A DNA stretch of 64,000 nt from NCBI GenBank assembly GCA_951802425.1, contig OX637806.1, positions 1,488,001 through 1,552,000 of the forward strand. The letters run 5' to 3'. The translations under genes and the position numbers were made by a program. The notes beneath the pieces are model-generated. The model searched no databases and was not told the DNA's origin. It saw only the letters and a list, made by a program, of their open reading frames with translations. The stretch comes from Clavaria fumosa. Taxonomy: Eukaryota; Basidiomycota; Agaricomycetes; Agaricales; Clavariaceae. Shown here one piece after another: positions 1 through 11,545 of this stretch (the stretch's first letter is position 1; the number at the start of each line of letters is the position of its first letter).

Positions 1-369
1 ATCCCAAGGTACACTGCCCCTCACAGTAGCTGGCCTACTTGGATGCAACCAGCCACTACTCCAAGCAGGGTGCTCCCTCGCGACCCTATAGGGACTGAAG
101 CAATGCTTCAACCTGCCCCCCGCCTCAAGATTCCAGTCGAGCCCTTTTGTATTCCACAACCGGGAGCGCAACCAGTACCTCCGATCGAGATGTGACCAGC
201 CTCTCGCCCCTCATCTCAGGCTGAAGCCCTGCAAGTCCCTCCGGTTCCCCCTATGCCTCCACACCTTGCCGCCGCACTTCGAGATGAGGCGCCTGGAACC
301 CACCATCACCACTACTATTATCAGGCCCCTCCCTCCAAAGGACCATTGGCCTGAGACGCCTTCGCTCGA

Positions 370-1371
370 GAATCCAAGCTTGACACCAGGCGCCCTGAAC
401 TGTTTAATGGTCGCGATCAGCGAAAATGGAAACCTTTCATCATGGAATGCCTTATGACTTTCTTTGCGAAACCCATAACCTTCCAGGGAGACCACGAGAG
501 GGTTACTTTCGCTGCCTCTTACCTCATGGACACCGTGCAGAGCCACTACACCTCCCTCCTTCAATTCAATGCCAAACACCCAGCTCTACATTCCTGGGAA
601 GGATTCATCCACGAGTTTGGAGTGGTTAACATGCAGATTGAAGCCAACCAAAACCTCCGTATGTTGCAGATGGGCAAAAACGAACATTTCTCAAACCACA
701 TTATCCACTTCGAGTCTTTCGCCTTCGAATCCAACTGGAACTCAGCCACCCTTCAATCAGAACTCTACCGTTCATTGTCCACATGCATTAAAGAGGCCAT
801 GAAAGTCATTCCGCAACCTACGATGTACCAAGAACTTCGAGATTTGGCCATGCAGATTGATCAGAGGCATTGGGAATATGAGAGTGAGACCCGCCGAACT
901 CAATTCCACGCTAACCCTCCTGCTCCTCATCCCTCTGCTCAACAAGGCGGAAATTGCCCCTTGGCTCAACAAGGCGGAAATTGCAACTACCAAACGATGT
1001 CACGACCTTATCCCGCCACTGGCAATAATCCTACAACACCCTGACCAGCCACAGAAAACCCTGTGATTTCACCATGACCCGCCAATCCGCTTTGCCAGCC
1101 GAATCCGAATCTGCCCTATGTCCCCCTTAGCAATGAGGAATGAGAACGTCATCATCAGGGAAACCTCTGCATGAGATGTGGGAAGCCAGGACATTATAGC
1201 GCTGCTTGTCCCGACCGACAAGTAGCAGGACGAGCCATGTTTATGCTGGAGGAAGGAGAGGAAGACTTCCAGGAAGTGTATGAAGTCGAGGAAGAAGTGG
1301 AAGAGGATGTCGATGAACTGCACGAAGAGTTAAATGAGGAAGCGACTCAGGAACTTCCGGGGGAACTCTGA
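370..1371 (+). pseudogene. gag: Element 1 gag (nucleocapsid-type CCHC)
   Basis: The frame is open from before 370 to 1044 and shows the helical gag core of fungal gypsy elements (a block beginning RPELFNGRDQ, then KWKPFIMECL and long amphipathic segments). Two stops and a short disturbed stretch separate it from the zinc knuckle C-x2-C-x4-H-x4-C at 1168-1209, after which an acidic Glu-rich tail runs to 1371. Gag would form the virus-like particle and bind the element RNA. Bases 1-369 are proline-rich and probably hold the gag N-terminus or leader; I see no separate gene there. Broken by stops, so annotated as a pseudogene. Confidence 0.8.
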
Positions 1372-1406
1372 GTCATGACAAACCAACCCCCATACTCGCG
1401 CGGGCC

Positions 1407-3916
1407 ATGACTAGTCCCTCCTCTCCTCAGTTTCTTCATGACTTCTCTAATACTCCTATTGCTTCCCAGTCCTCCCAATCTTTCCTTATAAAGACACAAA
1501 TCCCAGATTTCGGCTCGACTCCCCTAAATACTCTTGTTGACTGTGGTGCATCAATGAATTTTATTGACTCTGTACTTGCGAACACCCGTCCAAACCTCCT
1601 AAAACCACTCCCACAACCCCTACCTCTCCAATACTTCGACGGAAGTTCCTCCAGTTCAAACATAACCCACTACATCCTCGCTAATACGAAATTCCCTGAC
1701 GATACTATCCAATCTATTAAGTTCCTCATCACCAAGACCCATCCACTCACTCCTGTCATTCTATGACTCGATTGGTTACGAACCTGGAACCCTAAAATTG
1801 ATTGGAACCAACCTCTCCCTTAGTTTTGGACAGACAGCCTGCTCCGCGACTATTCTCCTCACTATTTTGGACGCGAAACCCCCGAGTAAACCTCCTCCTG
1901 ACCTCGCGAGCTCAGCACCAAAACCTTCTAAACCTCTGCAAGTTCAATTGGTCAAGGCCACCATGCTTCGCCGTTTGGAGCAACAAGGAGAATTTATAGG
2001 TCTCCTATACTTCCAACCTGCGAACAACCCCTACGACGACGAATCAGTACTCGCGAGTTCCGCAACCACTCAATCCCCTCCAAAACCCGAAGAAACACTC
2101 CCACACGAGTACCACGACTTCCTGGACATCTTTTCCGAAGATCTAGCCCGGGAACTACCTCTGCACCGTGACTACAACCACCGAATTGAACTTGAAGAAG
2201 GTGAAACACCTCCTCACAGGAAGCTATACAACATGTCAGAAGTGGAGCTAAAGACGTTGAAAAATTATTTGGACGACATGTTGGATAAAGGCTTCATTTG
2301 GCCGTTGAAATCCCCCATAGGTGCACCAGTACTCTTCGCGAAGAAGAAAGATGGAGGCCTTTGCCTCTGCATTGATTATCGAGGTCTCAACAAGATCACT
2401 TGCAAAAACCGCTATCCTATCCCCCAAATCGAGACCCTCATCGACCAGTTATGTTCGGCCAAAATCTACTCGAAGATTGACCTTCATGTTAGGTATAACA
2501 ACATGAGGATAGCTGAAGGAGACAAGTGGAAAACTGCGTTCTGCACTTGCTACGGCACGTTCGAATATCTTGTCATGCTGTTTGGACTCACGAACGCACC
2601 CATGACCTTTCAGCACCTCATGAACAATATCTTCCACGATTTGGTTGATGTGAACATGGTAGTTTACCTTGACGACATCCTAATCTACTCGGACAACCTT
2701 GAACAGCATCGCAACCACGTCCGAGAGGTCCTATGACATCTACGAAAGGCAGACCTACACGTGCGACCCGAGAAGTGTGATTTTCACACAGCGACGGTCG
2801 AATACCTCAGAGTTATAGTGTCCCCTGATGGAATTGCCATGGACCCTTCGAAGATACAGGCCATCCTAAGTTGGCCCATACCCACGAAGATCCGTGACCT
2901 TCAGAGCTTTTTAGGCTTTGCTAATTTTTTATCGAAGATTCATAGACAACTATTCTGGCATCGTTATTCCACTTACACAACTCCTACGCAAGGACACACT
3001 GTGGAAATGGAGCCCACGATGCCAAGAAGTCTTCGATATACTCAAGCAGGCCTTTACCGAAGCTCCCGTCCTCTGGCACTATGACCCCGACCACCCCATT
3101 ACCCTCAAATGCGACGCTTCCAACTACGCAATAGCAGCCATTCTCTCCCAAACCGATCCCGCGACTAACAAGCTATGTCCTATTGCTTTCCACGCATGTA
3201 TGATGATCGCCGCAGAGCTCAACTACGACATATATGACAAAGAGCTTCTTGCGATCCATGAAGCCTTCAAGCAATGGCAAGTGTATCTCGAAGGCGCGTG
3301 ATACCAAGTACAAGTCTTCTCCGACCACAATAATTTACGATATTTTACCACCACAAAGCAATTAAGCTGCCAACAAGCCCACTGGGCTGAGTATCTTTCC
3401 AGCTTCGATTATGTTATTCATTATTGAGCAGGAAAGTTAGGTGCGAAGCCAGACGCCCTCATGCGACGACTCAACGTCTACCCGAAGAAGGCCGACCAAC
3501 CTGCGACCAATGCCCTCAACAACAAGGTCACGATACCACTGGAACTCCTTCGAGCAGCCATCATACTCAACGAAGAGGCCCTATTCTCACAAATTCGACA
3601 TGCTCCTCATGACCTGTACTTCACCAAGAAGTCCCAGAGCGTTTCACAAAGTTGCAAGAAGGCTTTTTCGCTCTCACCCGACGGTTTACTACTACTTCGC
3701 AATGGTAAAATATATGTTCCCGACCACGACTCCCTCTGGTTCGATATCCTACACTCAAACCACAACCACAAACTACATGGACATCCAGGTATAAGAAAAA
3801 CAACTCAACTAATAAATAGGTTGTTTTTCTGGCCAGGACTTCGCAAGGACGTAACCGCCTACGTCCGTGGTTGTCACACCTGTGCAAGGGCAAAACCAGT
3901 CTGACACAAACCTTAC
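1407..3916 (+). pseudogene. pol: Element 1 pol, first part: protease, RT, RNase H, integrase zinc domain
   Basis: Order seen: aspartic protease (FLIKTQIPDF lead, catalytic motif DCGA with Cys in place of the common Ser/Thr), RT (block starting around 2090, [10 protein letters not shown] at about 2665-2694), the RT thumb block DLQSFLGFANF, RNase H (CDASNYAIAA, YDKELLAI, DHNNLRYF) and the integrase H-x-H / C-x2-C domain (HGHPGIRKT to CHTCARAKP). A frameshift lies near 2930. TGA stops at 2734, 3299, 3425 and 3902 fall at or near family Arg positions. The frame ends at the insertion site in the conserved RHKPYGLL block; the rest of integrase resumes at 11546. Confidence 0.93.
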
Positions 3917-4035
3917 CAATAGTCCCAGCTAGTTTAGTATACTAAATATCAGTTAATGTACCAAAATGCTTTGAACTCAAGCCAGCTACAGCTGATCCTA
4001 CTAATGTCAGCAAATGCTGTGAAGGCAGTATACTT
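3917..4035 (+). repeat. Left terminal inverted repeat of hAT-like element
   Basis: 119-bp inverted repeat; its partner is 11420-11538. Mismatches are few and mostly transitions. It contains the palindrome TTTAGTATACTAAA (3933-3946), also present at the right end. Confidence 0.92.
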
Positions 4036-4075
4036 ATGTCCAGCTAATGCTGACTATACTATTACAGTACAGTAG

Positions 4076-4390
4076 AAGTCAACTTAATCCAGCAGCTGCT
4101 GGTGAACATAGTATACTAATCTACAGTAATAACAGCTACAGGGTATTTCCAGTTAACTTGATCCAGCAGCTGCTAATTGTTGTAGTATACTATTCAACAG
4201 TAATAGCAGTCATAAAATAACACCAGTTAACTTGGTCCAGTAGCTGCTGGTTAGTATAGTATACTATTCTACAGCAAAAGCAGTGGTAAAAATATTCCAG
4301 TTAACTTGATCCAGCAACTGCTGATTGATGTAGTATACTATTCAACAGTAATAGCAGTCATAAAATATTGCCAGTTAACTTGGTCCATAG
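4076..4390 (+). repeat. Left subterminal tandem repeats of hAT-like element
   Basis: About four and a half imperfect units of 73-76 bp, each starting AGTTAACTTGATCCAGCAG-like and containing the palindromic core CAGCAGCTGCTG and GTAGTATACT. Such subterminal arrays are typical transposase-binding regions of hAT elements; that role is inferred here. Confidence 0.8.
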
Positions 4391-4399
4391 TGCACTTTT

Positions 4400-4789
4400 A
4401 CACAGTAATTTCTGCACACTATGCACAACTTGAGTCTACTATTTGTGAGTGCAGTAGTTACAAGTTTAATTAACTCAGTTGTAGTACTTGTGAATTAAAT
4501 CATTAATTTGAGCACAGCACTTGTAATTATGATAATATAAACATGGCAATGTACTGCCACAGCTTCAGGAAGTTCATTCAATTTTATATAATGTTTTAAT
4601 TTGAGGCCATATTTTGATGTTTATATAAGCTGAATTTCAATATAGAGGCATTTGATAAATATTTGTCTGTATTTGGGCTTATTTATTTCATGTCAATAAA
4701 TACACAGCTATTATGTCTAGTTAACTATTTGATAGCAACTACTGCACTAAGTTCACAGCTCAAGTTAATTAAGTGTGATGTCATGCTAT
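4400..4789. other. Non-coding interior of hAT-like element
   Basis: AT-rich sequence between the subterminal repeats and the Plavaka insertion point. I see no ORF of interest. The last three bases, TAT (4787-4789), are the left target-site duplication of the Plavaka-type element (right copy 11015-11017). Confidence 0.6.
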
Positions 4790-4927
4790 CACGGCGGACA
4801 AATAGGTGTCCATTCGCGTGGCGAAGTGTCATGTCCATCTACCTGTCCACTTACGCGCCACTTACACGCCCCTTACCTGTCCATTCGCTTTTTGTCACAC
4901 TGGCACGTGTCACCACAAATAATATTA
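4790..4927 (+). repeat. Left TIR of Plavaka-type element
   Basis: 138 bp, partner 10877-11014 in inverted orientation. The only mismatch is CG versus CA in the motif CGYGTGG/CGCATGG near position 4818, itself a CpG-type change. Confidence 0.93.
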
Positions 4928-5020
4928 TATAATCATATTATAATCATTATTCGTTATAATGTTATTATTTTATGATCCGTATCGCAGTGTGGCTGGCTCG
5001 AGTAACAGACTGCGACTATC

Positions 5021-6969
5021 ATGAATATCAGTGACAAGCCCTCAAGCTCACCTTCTCTGTCTGAGGCTCTTCGGGCTGTGGACCCACAACTTCTCATGGT
5101 CCTTGAGAATCTCGTGCAGTCAAAGATGGCTGAGACTGAGCAAGCATATCGCCAGGAAATTCAGGCTCGTGACGAGGCCTGGCAGAGGCGTGAACAAGAG
5201 GTGCAGGCTCGAGAGGCCGCTTTGCAAGTCAAGCTCTGTGAGTTAACAGATGAACTTGCGGCTGCTAAAACACGATTGGGGTGCGTTTCAATATTCCTCA
5301 TCTGGGAGCATTTAACCTGACTATCATTAGGACCGCAATGACAGATGATTCGCCTATGGTGGACACACCTCTCCGTCATTCTGAGTCGCCAGAAATCCCT
5401 GCACAAAACACAAGACGTCGTAATCTTCGCCAACATGTGCCGGTACCCAACTTAGCCCCTTCGCAGAACCTTCGCTCGAAGCGCCCCGCTGCAGCAGCAT
5501 TTTTGCCTGACAATCCCCTGGTGCCCAGGCAGAGAAGCGAAACTGTCCCGAAAAACTTGCTATCATCCATGATACCCAAGAAAGACAGGCCTACCACGAA
5601 GCCTGCAAGCCAATTACATCGCCTCTTGCCTTCGGAGTTACCGGGTGACATTGGAGGGCTTCAGGTGCGTTATCATCTGCTCACTCATCAAAAAATACTC
5701 ACAAACCCATGTATTGATAGAAAGCTATGAACCTTCATGTCCGGATTCTTTGGGGCTTACTCGATCCAAAGCAGATCCCTCAGAATCCACCTAACCAAAT
5801 CCTCGCAGCCTTTTCTGCCCGCTTCTCAACAGAAGCATCTCTGTTTGAATGTCGGGAAGGGCCATTGCTCGTTGCACCATCCCTCGTTCAAATCGGCTCA
5901 TCTGTATCTATTACAGACCACGGACAGATAGCTGCCCATGTACTAAAGGTGGAGGAGCACATGCTCGAGTATATACAAGGGTGCCTTGCAAGATTCGGCT
6001 TCTTGACTTGGTGCCCAGACCTTCGCCAAACACCATACGCATTGTATAATGCGGCCTGCCGAGTTATCGCGATTGATACGTTCAAGCAAGCCCTGGTTTC
6101 GCATGCCTATGCTCACCTGAAACCGAATGCCATGTATGTGAGGAACATGGACTTGTTGATCCAGCTATATGATCATGTCGTACATTATTACATGTATTCG
6201 CGGTACAGGAAGGACGGCCGAAACCCTGGAAGTGTCATGGCCATGGACAAAGCAAGTCCTCAATATCATGCACGCACACGAGTAAGTTCTTCAACTATTG
6301 ATGCATCATTACTGATACAACATTTAATTTTAGCTTGCTAATGCTCGTCTCATGTTTCTGAAAGAGAACAACTATCCACAACGTTACCGTGACCTCATCA
6401 ATGTTAAAGCAACATCGGATGACGAGCCAGATCCATCGGATCACACTGTCAAAGGCTTGAAGGTTTACCACATCAAGAAACGTCTGGAGCGTTCAGTAGC
6501 GGCTGAAACCTGGATTCGGCTGCTCGACAAGAAGAGGGAAGAGAATGCACATCACGACCCATCGAAAAGATGGCGTGAACGTCTGCGCATCACGCCTGAA
6601 AACCAGAAAGACACCGAATTCATAGCACTTCCGCAAGGAATGCCAATTGATTATTTTAGCCCAGAATTCTACAACTGCCTGCAACCCCGCTTACGATATC
6701 ACATTACAACAGGGAAGATCTCTCTCCTGCTCGATGTGAATAACTCCTTCACTGGCAATCCAGATGAAAAACTCAGTGACAAGCAGTTCATGGAGAAATT
6801 TGCTGAACCTGTCTTGGCTAAGTATGCTCTGGTGGATGCGGGTGAGCTAGATGATGAGGAAGATCTTTGGCTTGCTGATGAAGGGCCGGTTGATTGTGAT
6901 GGTGAGGACTGGTTGGATGAGGACCTGGCTAGCAGGCGTCAAGAGCTTGCGGCACATCTCTCTTCTTAA
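5021..6969 (+). CDS. Plavaka-type element accessory protein (second gene)
   Basis: Four exons join in frame (5021-5280, 5331-5664, 5721-6281, 6334-6969; introns of 50-56 nt with GT..AG) to give about 596 aa. The N-terminus holds a Glu/Gln/Arg-rich coiled coil (about residues 30-85), followed by a Ser/Pro/Arg-rich linker. Exons 3 and 4 have a mixed alpha/beta appearance with LYNAACRVIAIDTF, YHARTRLANAR and a strongly acidic tail. Plavaka-type fungal elements commonly carry a second protein like this next to the transposase; its function is unknown and could be DNA-end binding or regulation (inference). It converges on the transposase gene with 80 bp between stops. No frameshift or stop. Confidence 0.85.
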
Positions 6970-7049
6970 AGTTGATAAACTAATGGGTCTGTACAGATCT
7001 CATGACACTGAGTAGATATTGATTGTGTGTGAGTAGTATAGTAGTCACA

Positions 7050-10000
7050 CTACTCTCGGTTACGGTGTAAACTGTCTATTAGAATGGTTGTTTCTGCTTT
7101 AATGCCAAATGTACCAGGTGGTCGTTTATAGTAGGCAACATGACCTATTATCTGCTCTGGCTCCACAATAAGTTGTTTGTAGGACTCTGATTGTTGGCTG
7201 TAAATGACAGCACTCAGGAACCCAGGTCTAGATGAATAAGGGCTCCTCTGTTCATCATCCACTGAAAGGAGTTGGTGGGGAGAGACAATGATGAAACAAT
7301 GTGATTTTCCCATCACCACCTGTGTCCACATTGACACAATGAATCCTGCATTGATAGTGCCATCTTTTGATTTGTAGCTGATAGAACTGTTGCCAGGGTG
7401 CATAGAGAATGTTGAATAATCACGTCCCTTGTGCTTTAAGTGATGCAGAGAGACTGCCATGTGGGGCAAGACATAGGCATCCATTGGGTGAGGCAAATTT
7501 TTGAAATGACGCAGAGGAGGTAGTGTGAGCACATTCATGTGTGCTAGAATCAAGTCATACACCTCAATGGAGAGGTTCTTGCCTTGACTATTGTGTTGTG
7601 CCTCAGCAAGAGGAGACATTGTTGCAGGTCCATCCAAGTCAATGCAAGTTTGTGGGACAAGTACTTGCAAAGCTTTGCTCAGTGGGTTTCCCAAAGTCAT
7701 GCAGTCTTGGATGCATGCTGTCAAACGGCCACGGCGGCAAATTTGATGCAGCATTGTGAAGTCCAGCTCCCAGATGTGCCCATTAGTCTTGATCTTCTGC
7801 AAAGTCCCATTATGTTGTTCATATGCAAATTCACTGATCTTGATTAAGGGACCCCAGAATTTCATCAAGTCAGCATTGTGCATAGCATAGTGGTGATTTG
7901 GTCGAGTGTTCACATGTGGGAAAAGAAGTTTTGAGGACATGCGGTACTTGATGTAGTGGTCAAGGTATTTATCTGCTGATGCAGATGACACAGAGTAGGA
8001 GCAGACTAAGTTTGTGCAGGTCACTAGGTCATGGAAGTTATCCAATAGTGCTGCATTGTCTCTGTTGGTTGATGAAAGCCACATCTCAGGAAGAACCAGA
8101 GGGAGAAAGATGGTGAACAGAGTCAGCCAGTGATCAGCTTTCAGCTTTCCATGTGATTTCTCACCCAGATTTGCTGGTGGACGCTCTATCCAACTTGGTA
8201 TTACCACATTAGAAAGGCATGCATGAATCTTTGCCATTGCCATGGCATCAAAGATACACTTGGTTTTCTGAGCTTCTTCACTAGTGTATTCATCATCTGA
8301 ATCTGACTCATTGTCAGGCATGAAGTCTACATCACCAGGGGTGTCACTGCTACCACCATCTGATACTAGAAGAGATGCCTCAGAGTGAAGACGCTTCAAA
8401 TGTGATGGTGTGTCCTTGTATTGCTGACTTTCAGCTTGTAGAGCATTGAGCTCATCATCAAGCATGTCAACATCAAGGTCAAGGTTGGTAAGTGAAGGAG
8501 GTGGAACATCAAGATTTTCCTCTTGGATCTCTGAGTCATCAGTTGATGATATCCCAATCCCCCATTTTTTTCGTGCATGATGCTGAAGTATACCCTCAAT
8601 CCAATTGTGCATCACACCCAGAACAGTATGACAGACAGGGTCACGATAGAGCAGGCGATGAAGTGATGACCAGCGCACACCATGCTTGGAAAATAGTTCA
8701 TTGCGTTGTTTTTTTGTCACTGATTGCCGCCACTGTTCAGCAGCTGCTCGGACCTCAACTCCTACACGCATCTTCCATGAACTGATGTCAAGATTGTCTA
8801 TATCTGCCAGGCGGAGCTTGCAGAATGAGCAGAAATGATGTGATCTTATCCCTGCAAAGCCAAGAGCCTTGCGGATGGCTAACAGATCACCAATAGCCGG
8901 AAGCACAGCAGCACGCCTCCATATTCCATCTGGGTGATGATGTGTTCGGATCATTTTTCCATGCCACATAGCATCAAGGCGGTCAACAATGGGGTCAGAA
9001 ACAGCATTGATTGTGGTAACATTTGGTTCCTTTGGCCCAGGTGTAATGCCAGCAAAGAATGTATTTTCAATGAGGTGCTGAAGTTCATATGGTAGATTGA
9101 GACAAAACAACATAATTGCTCCACATGAAACAGATTTCCCAGCAATCTTATTTGTCAGGGGATTGAACCAGTCAATGTAATAACTAAATGTCAGATTGCC
9201 AGGTGTTGTGGTGAATGCTCCAAGACTATGCCATGCAGGGCTGTCCCAGATGCAGTGCATAACATCAGATGATGGATGATGAATATATGATTTGTCAATG
9301 AGTTCTTCAATGCCAGGGCGAGACAGGAAGAACTCAAGCCATGACTCAAAGTCCTGTGTGCTATAGAGACATTGAGGGACAATGCATGGACCTCCCCTTG
9401 TTGACCTAGTCACCCAAAGAGTTCCACCACAAGGCTTGCTTCTAGGTGACTCACGACGAAGGCAAACCTCAGGAAGAGAATTGAGGGCATATTTTGCATA
9501 ACATTTGGGACAGCAGATTGAGCGGATAATTTTTGGCTCAATAGAAAGGGCAGCCATGGCAGTGCGCACATCATGTGGTAAGGTTAACTTGAGATCAGAG
9601 CTGGTCTGAGACTTGGACACAAAAACAGGTTCAGCTCCGAGTTGAGTGATCAGGTGTCCAAGGTCAATGGCCATAAGAACAATGATTTCCAGAAATTTCA
9701 TCACTTGAGTGGTCATGCCTCGACTAAGGCCGCATACAAGATGCAGCCAAGCTGCAAGCATGCATGCCAGAGTGAACAAAGATTTTTTTGAACTGTTGAG
9801 ACCTTGCAGGGGCTTAGTGATCACACAAGGGTCACAGAGGAGTGTACACACTCAATTCAGAATCAACCATGCCCTGGCGGTCAACCCCACTCCCTTGACG
9901 ATGCAACCCGATGCCCTCAGTGACTGCGGGTGGCAGATCCTCGATAAGTTCTATCTGGGAATGAGCAGGGGGGATCTGTTGGTCATTATCTTAAAAATGT

Positions 10001-10218
10001 AGTTAGATTCATACTGGTGTTGATGTGTCAGACACTGAGCTCTTACCCTTCTTGCGGTGTTGAGTGCGAGTTGATGGTGCAATAAGGCGGCCTGGTTGCT
10101 CGGTGCCATGTTCATTCATGAATGTCTTGAAGGCACATCCAGATGCCTGGCATGTGCACACAACTCGTACTCCGGCTCGTGAAGATTGCGCAGCAGCCGA
10201 TGGTGCTTGATTAGCCAT
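7050..10218 (-). CDS. Plavaka/Tnp2-family transposase
   Basis: Three exons on the minus strand (10218-10047, 9989-9852, 9802-7050; introns 57 and 49 nt) read without a stop as about 1020 aa. The N-terminus has a Cys-rich finger (CTCQASGC ... TRTQHRKK). The main exon has a CCPKCYAKY zinc motif, FESWLEFFLSRPG, the family block IDWFNPL..KIAGKS..GAI, FAGITPGPKEP, then FCSFCKL and a later HNWIEGILQHHARKKWG. These match the Tnp2 transposase of fungal Plavaka (CACTA-like) elements, which cut and paste the element using its TIRs. An acidic low-complexity region lies in the middle. The catalytic triad cannot be assigned with certainty by eye. Start chosen at the Met before the first Cys motif. Confidence 0.9.
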
Positions 10219-10391
10219 TGGGCAGAGTTGTAATGGCAGGAAGTGACGGTGCAGAAGCGCTAAGATAGGGCAAATGCACGTGCGAGGGCCATATCAATGT
10301 TACTATACTACGCAGTTTAAGAATATTATTATTTGGGGTGGAGCAGGGGACTGTCATTGCACATAAATGTGTGTGGGAGGTGATAGAAATT

Positions 10392-10446
10392 AACGGCCCA
10401 GGTCCCTGCCATCGGTCTCTGACCGCAGAGAGGGGCCTGGGCCGTT
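10392..10446. repeat. Nested hairpin, copy 1
   Basis: Perfect 11-bp outer stem (AACGGCCCAGG at 10392-10402 with its complement at 10436-10446) around an inner CGGTC-TCT-GACCG hairpin. A closely similar unit with a 15-bp stem lies at 44719-44774 in unrelated context. Confidence 0.8.
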
Positions 10447-10541
10447 GCTGCCACTACTCTAGTGGTTCTCAAAAGCTTGGGGGCCAGATGGCGCGAGGCT
10501 GTGTCGGGAGGTGCCAGAAGGTGTGGCAGGGCGAGGCGGCA

Positions 10542-10672
10542 TGAGTAGCGAGCGCAGGGGGTGCCAAGTAGCGAGCGCAGGGGGTACCAGTAGTGAGCAG
10601 GGGGTGCCAGTAGCGAGCAGGGGGTACCAAGTAGCGAGCAGGGGGTGCCAGTAGTGAGCAGGGGGTGCGAGC
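10542..10672 (+). repeat. G-rich minisatellite in Plavaka right arm
   Basis: About six imperfect copies of a 20-26 bp unit AGTAGCGAGC..AGGGGGTRCC. It lies upstream of the transposase start and inside the right TIR, where CACTA-like elements often keep subterminal repeats. Confidence 0.75.
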
Positions 10673-10876
10673 ATGTCAGGACTGAGGGTGAGGTGTGATG
10701 ATGAGGCCCACACATTCCCATCATCTGCGTTCCCGGGATCGAGTACAGCAGACATTGGAGAGTGTGGTGTTCGGAGCCGAGTAAAACCAACCAAAAAGTG
10801 TTGTTCAGATTATATAAGCTGTGGGAAATCAGCATGGACCAGTACATGGCCTGTATCCATTTTAGGCATAAAGGTG

Positions 10877-11014
10877 TAATATTATTTGTGGTGACACGTG
10901 CCAGTGTGACAAAAAGCGAATGGACAGGTAAGGGGCGTGTAAGTGGCGCGTAAGTGGACAGGTAGATGGACATGACACTTCGCCATGCGAATGGACACCT
11001 ATTTGTCCGCCGTG
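10877..11014 (-). repeat. Right TIR of Plavaka-type element
   Basis: Inverted copy of 4790-4927, one mismatch. Followed directly by TAT (11015-11017), the right target duplication. Confidence 0.93.
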
Positions 11015-11420
11015 TATACTAGTATAGTCAGCAGTAGCTGGATGTAAGTATACTTGTATAGTCAGCAGTAGCTGGATGTAAGTATACTAGTATAGTCAGC
11101 AGTAGCTGGATGTAAGTATACTTGTATAGTCAGCAGTAGCTGGATGTAAGTATACTTGTATAGTCAGCAGTAGCTGGATGTAAGTATACTAGTATAGTCA
11201 GCAGTAGCTGGATGTAAGTATACTTGTATAGTCAGCAGTAGCTGGATGTAAGTATACTTGTATAGTCAGCAGTAGCTGGATGTAAGTATACTAGTATAGT
11301 CAGCAGTAGCTGGATGTAAGTATACTTGTATAGTCAGCAGTAGCTGGATGTAAGTATACTAGTATAGTCAGCAGTAGCTGGATGTAAGTATACTAGTATA
11401 GTCAGCAGTAGCTGGATGTA
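11015..11420 (+). repeat. 34-bp tandem array, right subterminal repeats of hAT-like element
   Basis: About twelve nearly identical contiguous 34-bp units, TATACTWGTATAGTCAGCAG followed by TAGCTGGATGTAAG, the only common variant being A/T in CTAGTA/CTTGTA. The unit shares AGTATAC and a CAGCAGNNGCTGG-like core with the left array. Confidence 0.92.
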
Positions 11421-11538
11421 AGTATACTACCTTTACAGCATTTGCTGACATTAGTAGGATCAGCTGTAGCTGGCTTGAGTTCAAAGCATTTTGGTACATT
11501 AACTGATATTTAGTATACTAAATTAACAGGGACCACTG
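11420..11538 (-). repeat. Right TIR of hAT-like element
   Basis: Inverted partner of 3917-4035; ends ..GGGACCACTG followed by the ACCTTAC target duplication. Confidence 0.92.
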
Positions 11539-11545
11539 ACCTTAC

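Larger units (their letters stand above)
4790..11014. mobile_element. Plavaka/CACTA-like DNA transposon, apparently intact
   Basis: A 6225-bp element bounded by 138-bp inverted repeats (4790-4927; 10877-11014) that start CACGGCGG and differ at a single base, with a 3-bp TAT duplication outside. CAC ends plus a 3-bp TSD fit the CACTA/EnSpm superfamily, and the minus-strand protein matches the fungal Tnp2/Plavaka transposase family. It carries two convergent multi-exon genes (5021-6969 plus, 7050-10218 minus) with no premature stop in either after splicing. This contrasts with the decayed element around it and suggests a late arrival, possibly autonomous. Confidence 0.9.
3917..11538. mobile_element. 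hAT-like non-autonomous DNA transposon split by a Plavaka-type element
   Basis: Ends are near-identical inverted repeats of 119 bp (3917-4035 and 11420-11538) starting CARTRGTCCC, the hAT-type 5'-CAGTG-like end. The flanks repeat ACCTTAC (3910-3916 and 11539-11545), and joining the flanks restores the integrase codons of element 1 without gap. That is a 7-bp exact duplication (8 bp, as usual for hAT, only if a mismatch is allowed). Outside the nested Plavaka (4790-11014) only about 1.4 kb remains, with no transposase ORF, so it would have needed a transposase in trans. Superfamily assignment rests on the terminal bases and TSD length, hence moderate certainty. Confidence 0.85.

Noticed and set aside
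11015..11420. CRISPR-like array
   Set aside because: Units of 34 bp are contiguous with no spacers, lie inside a DNA transposon and the genome is eukaryotic.
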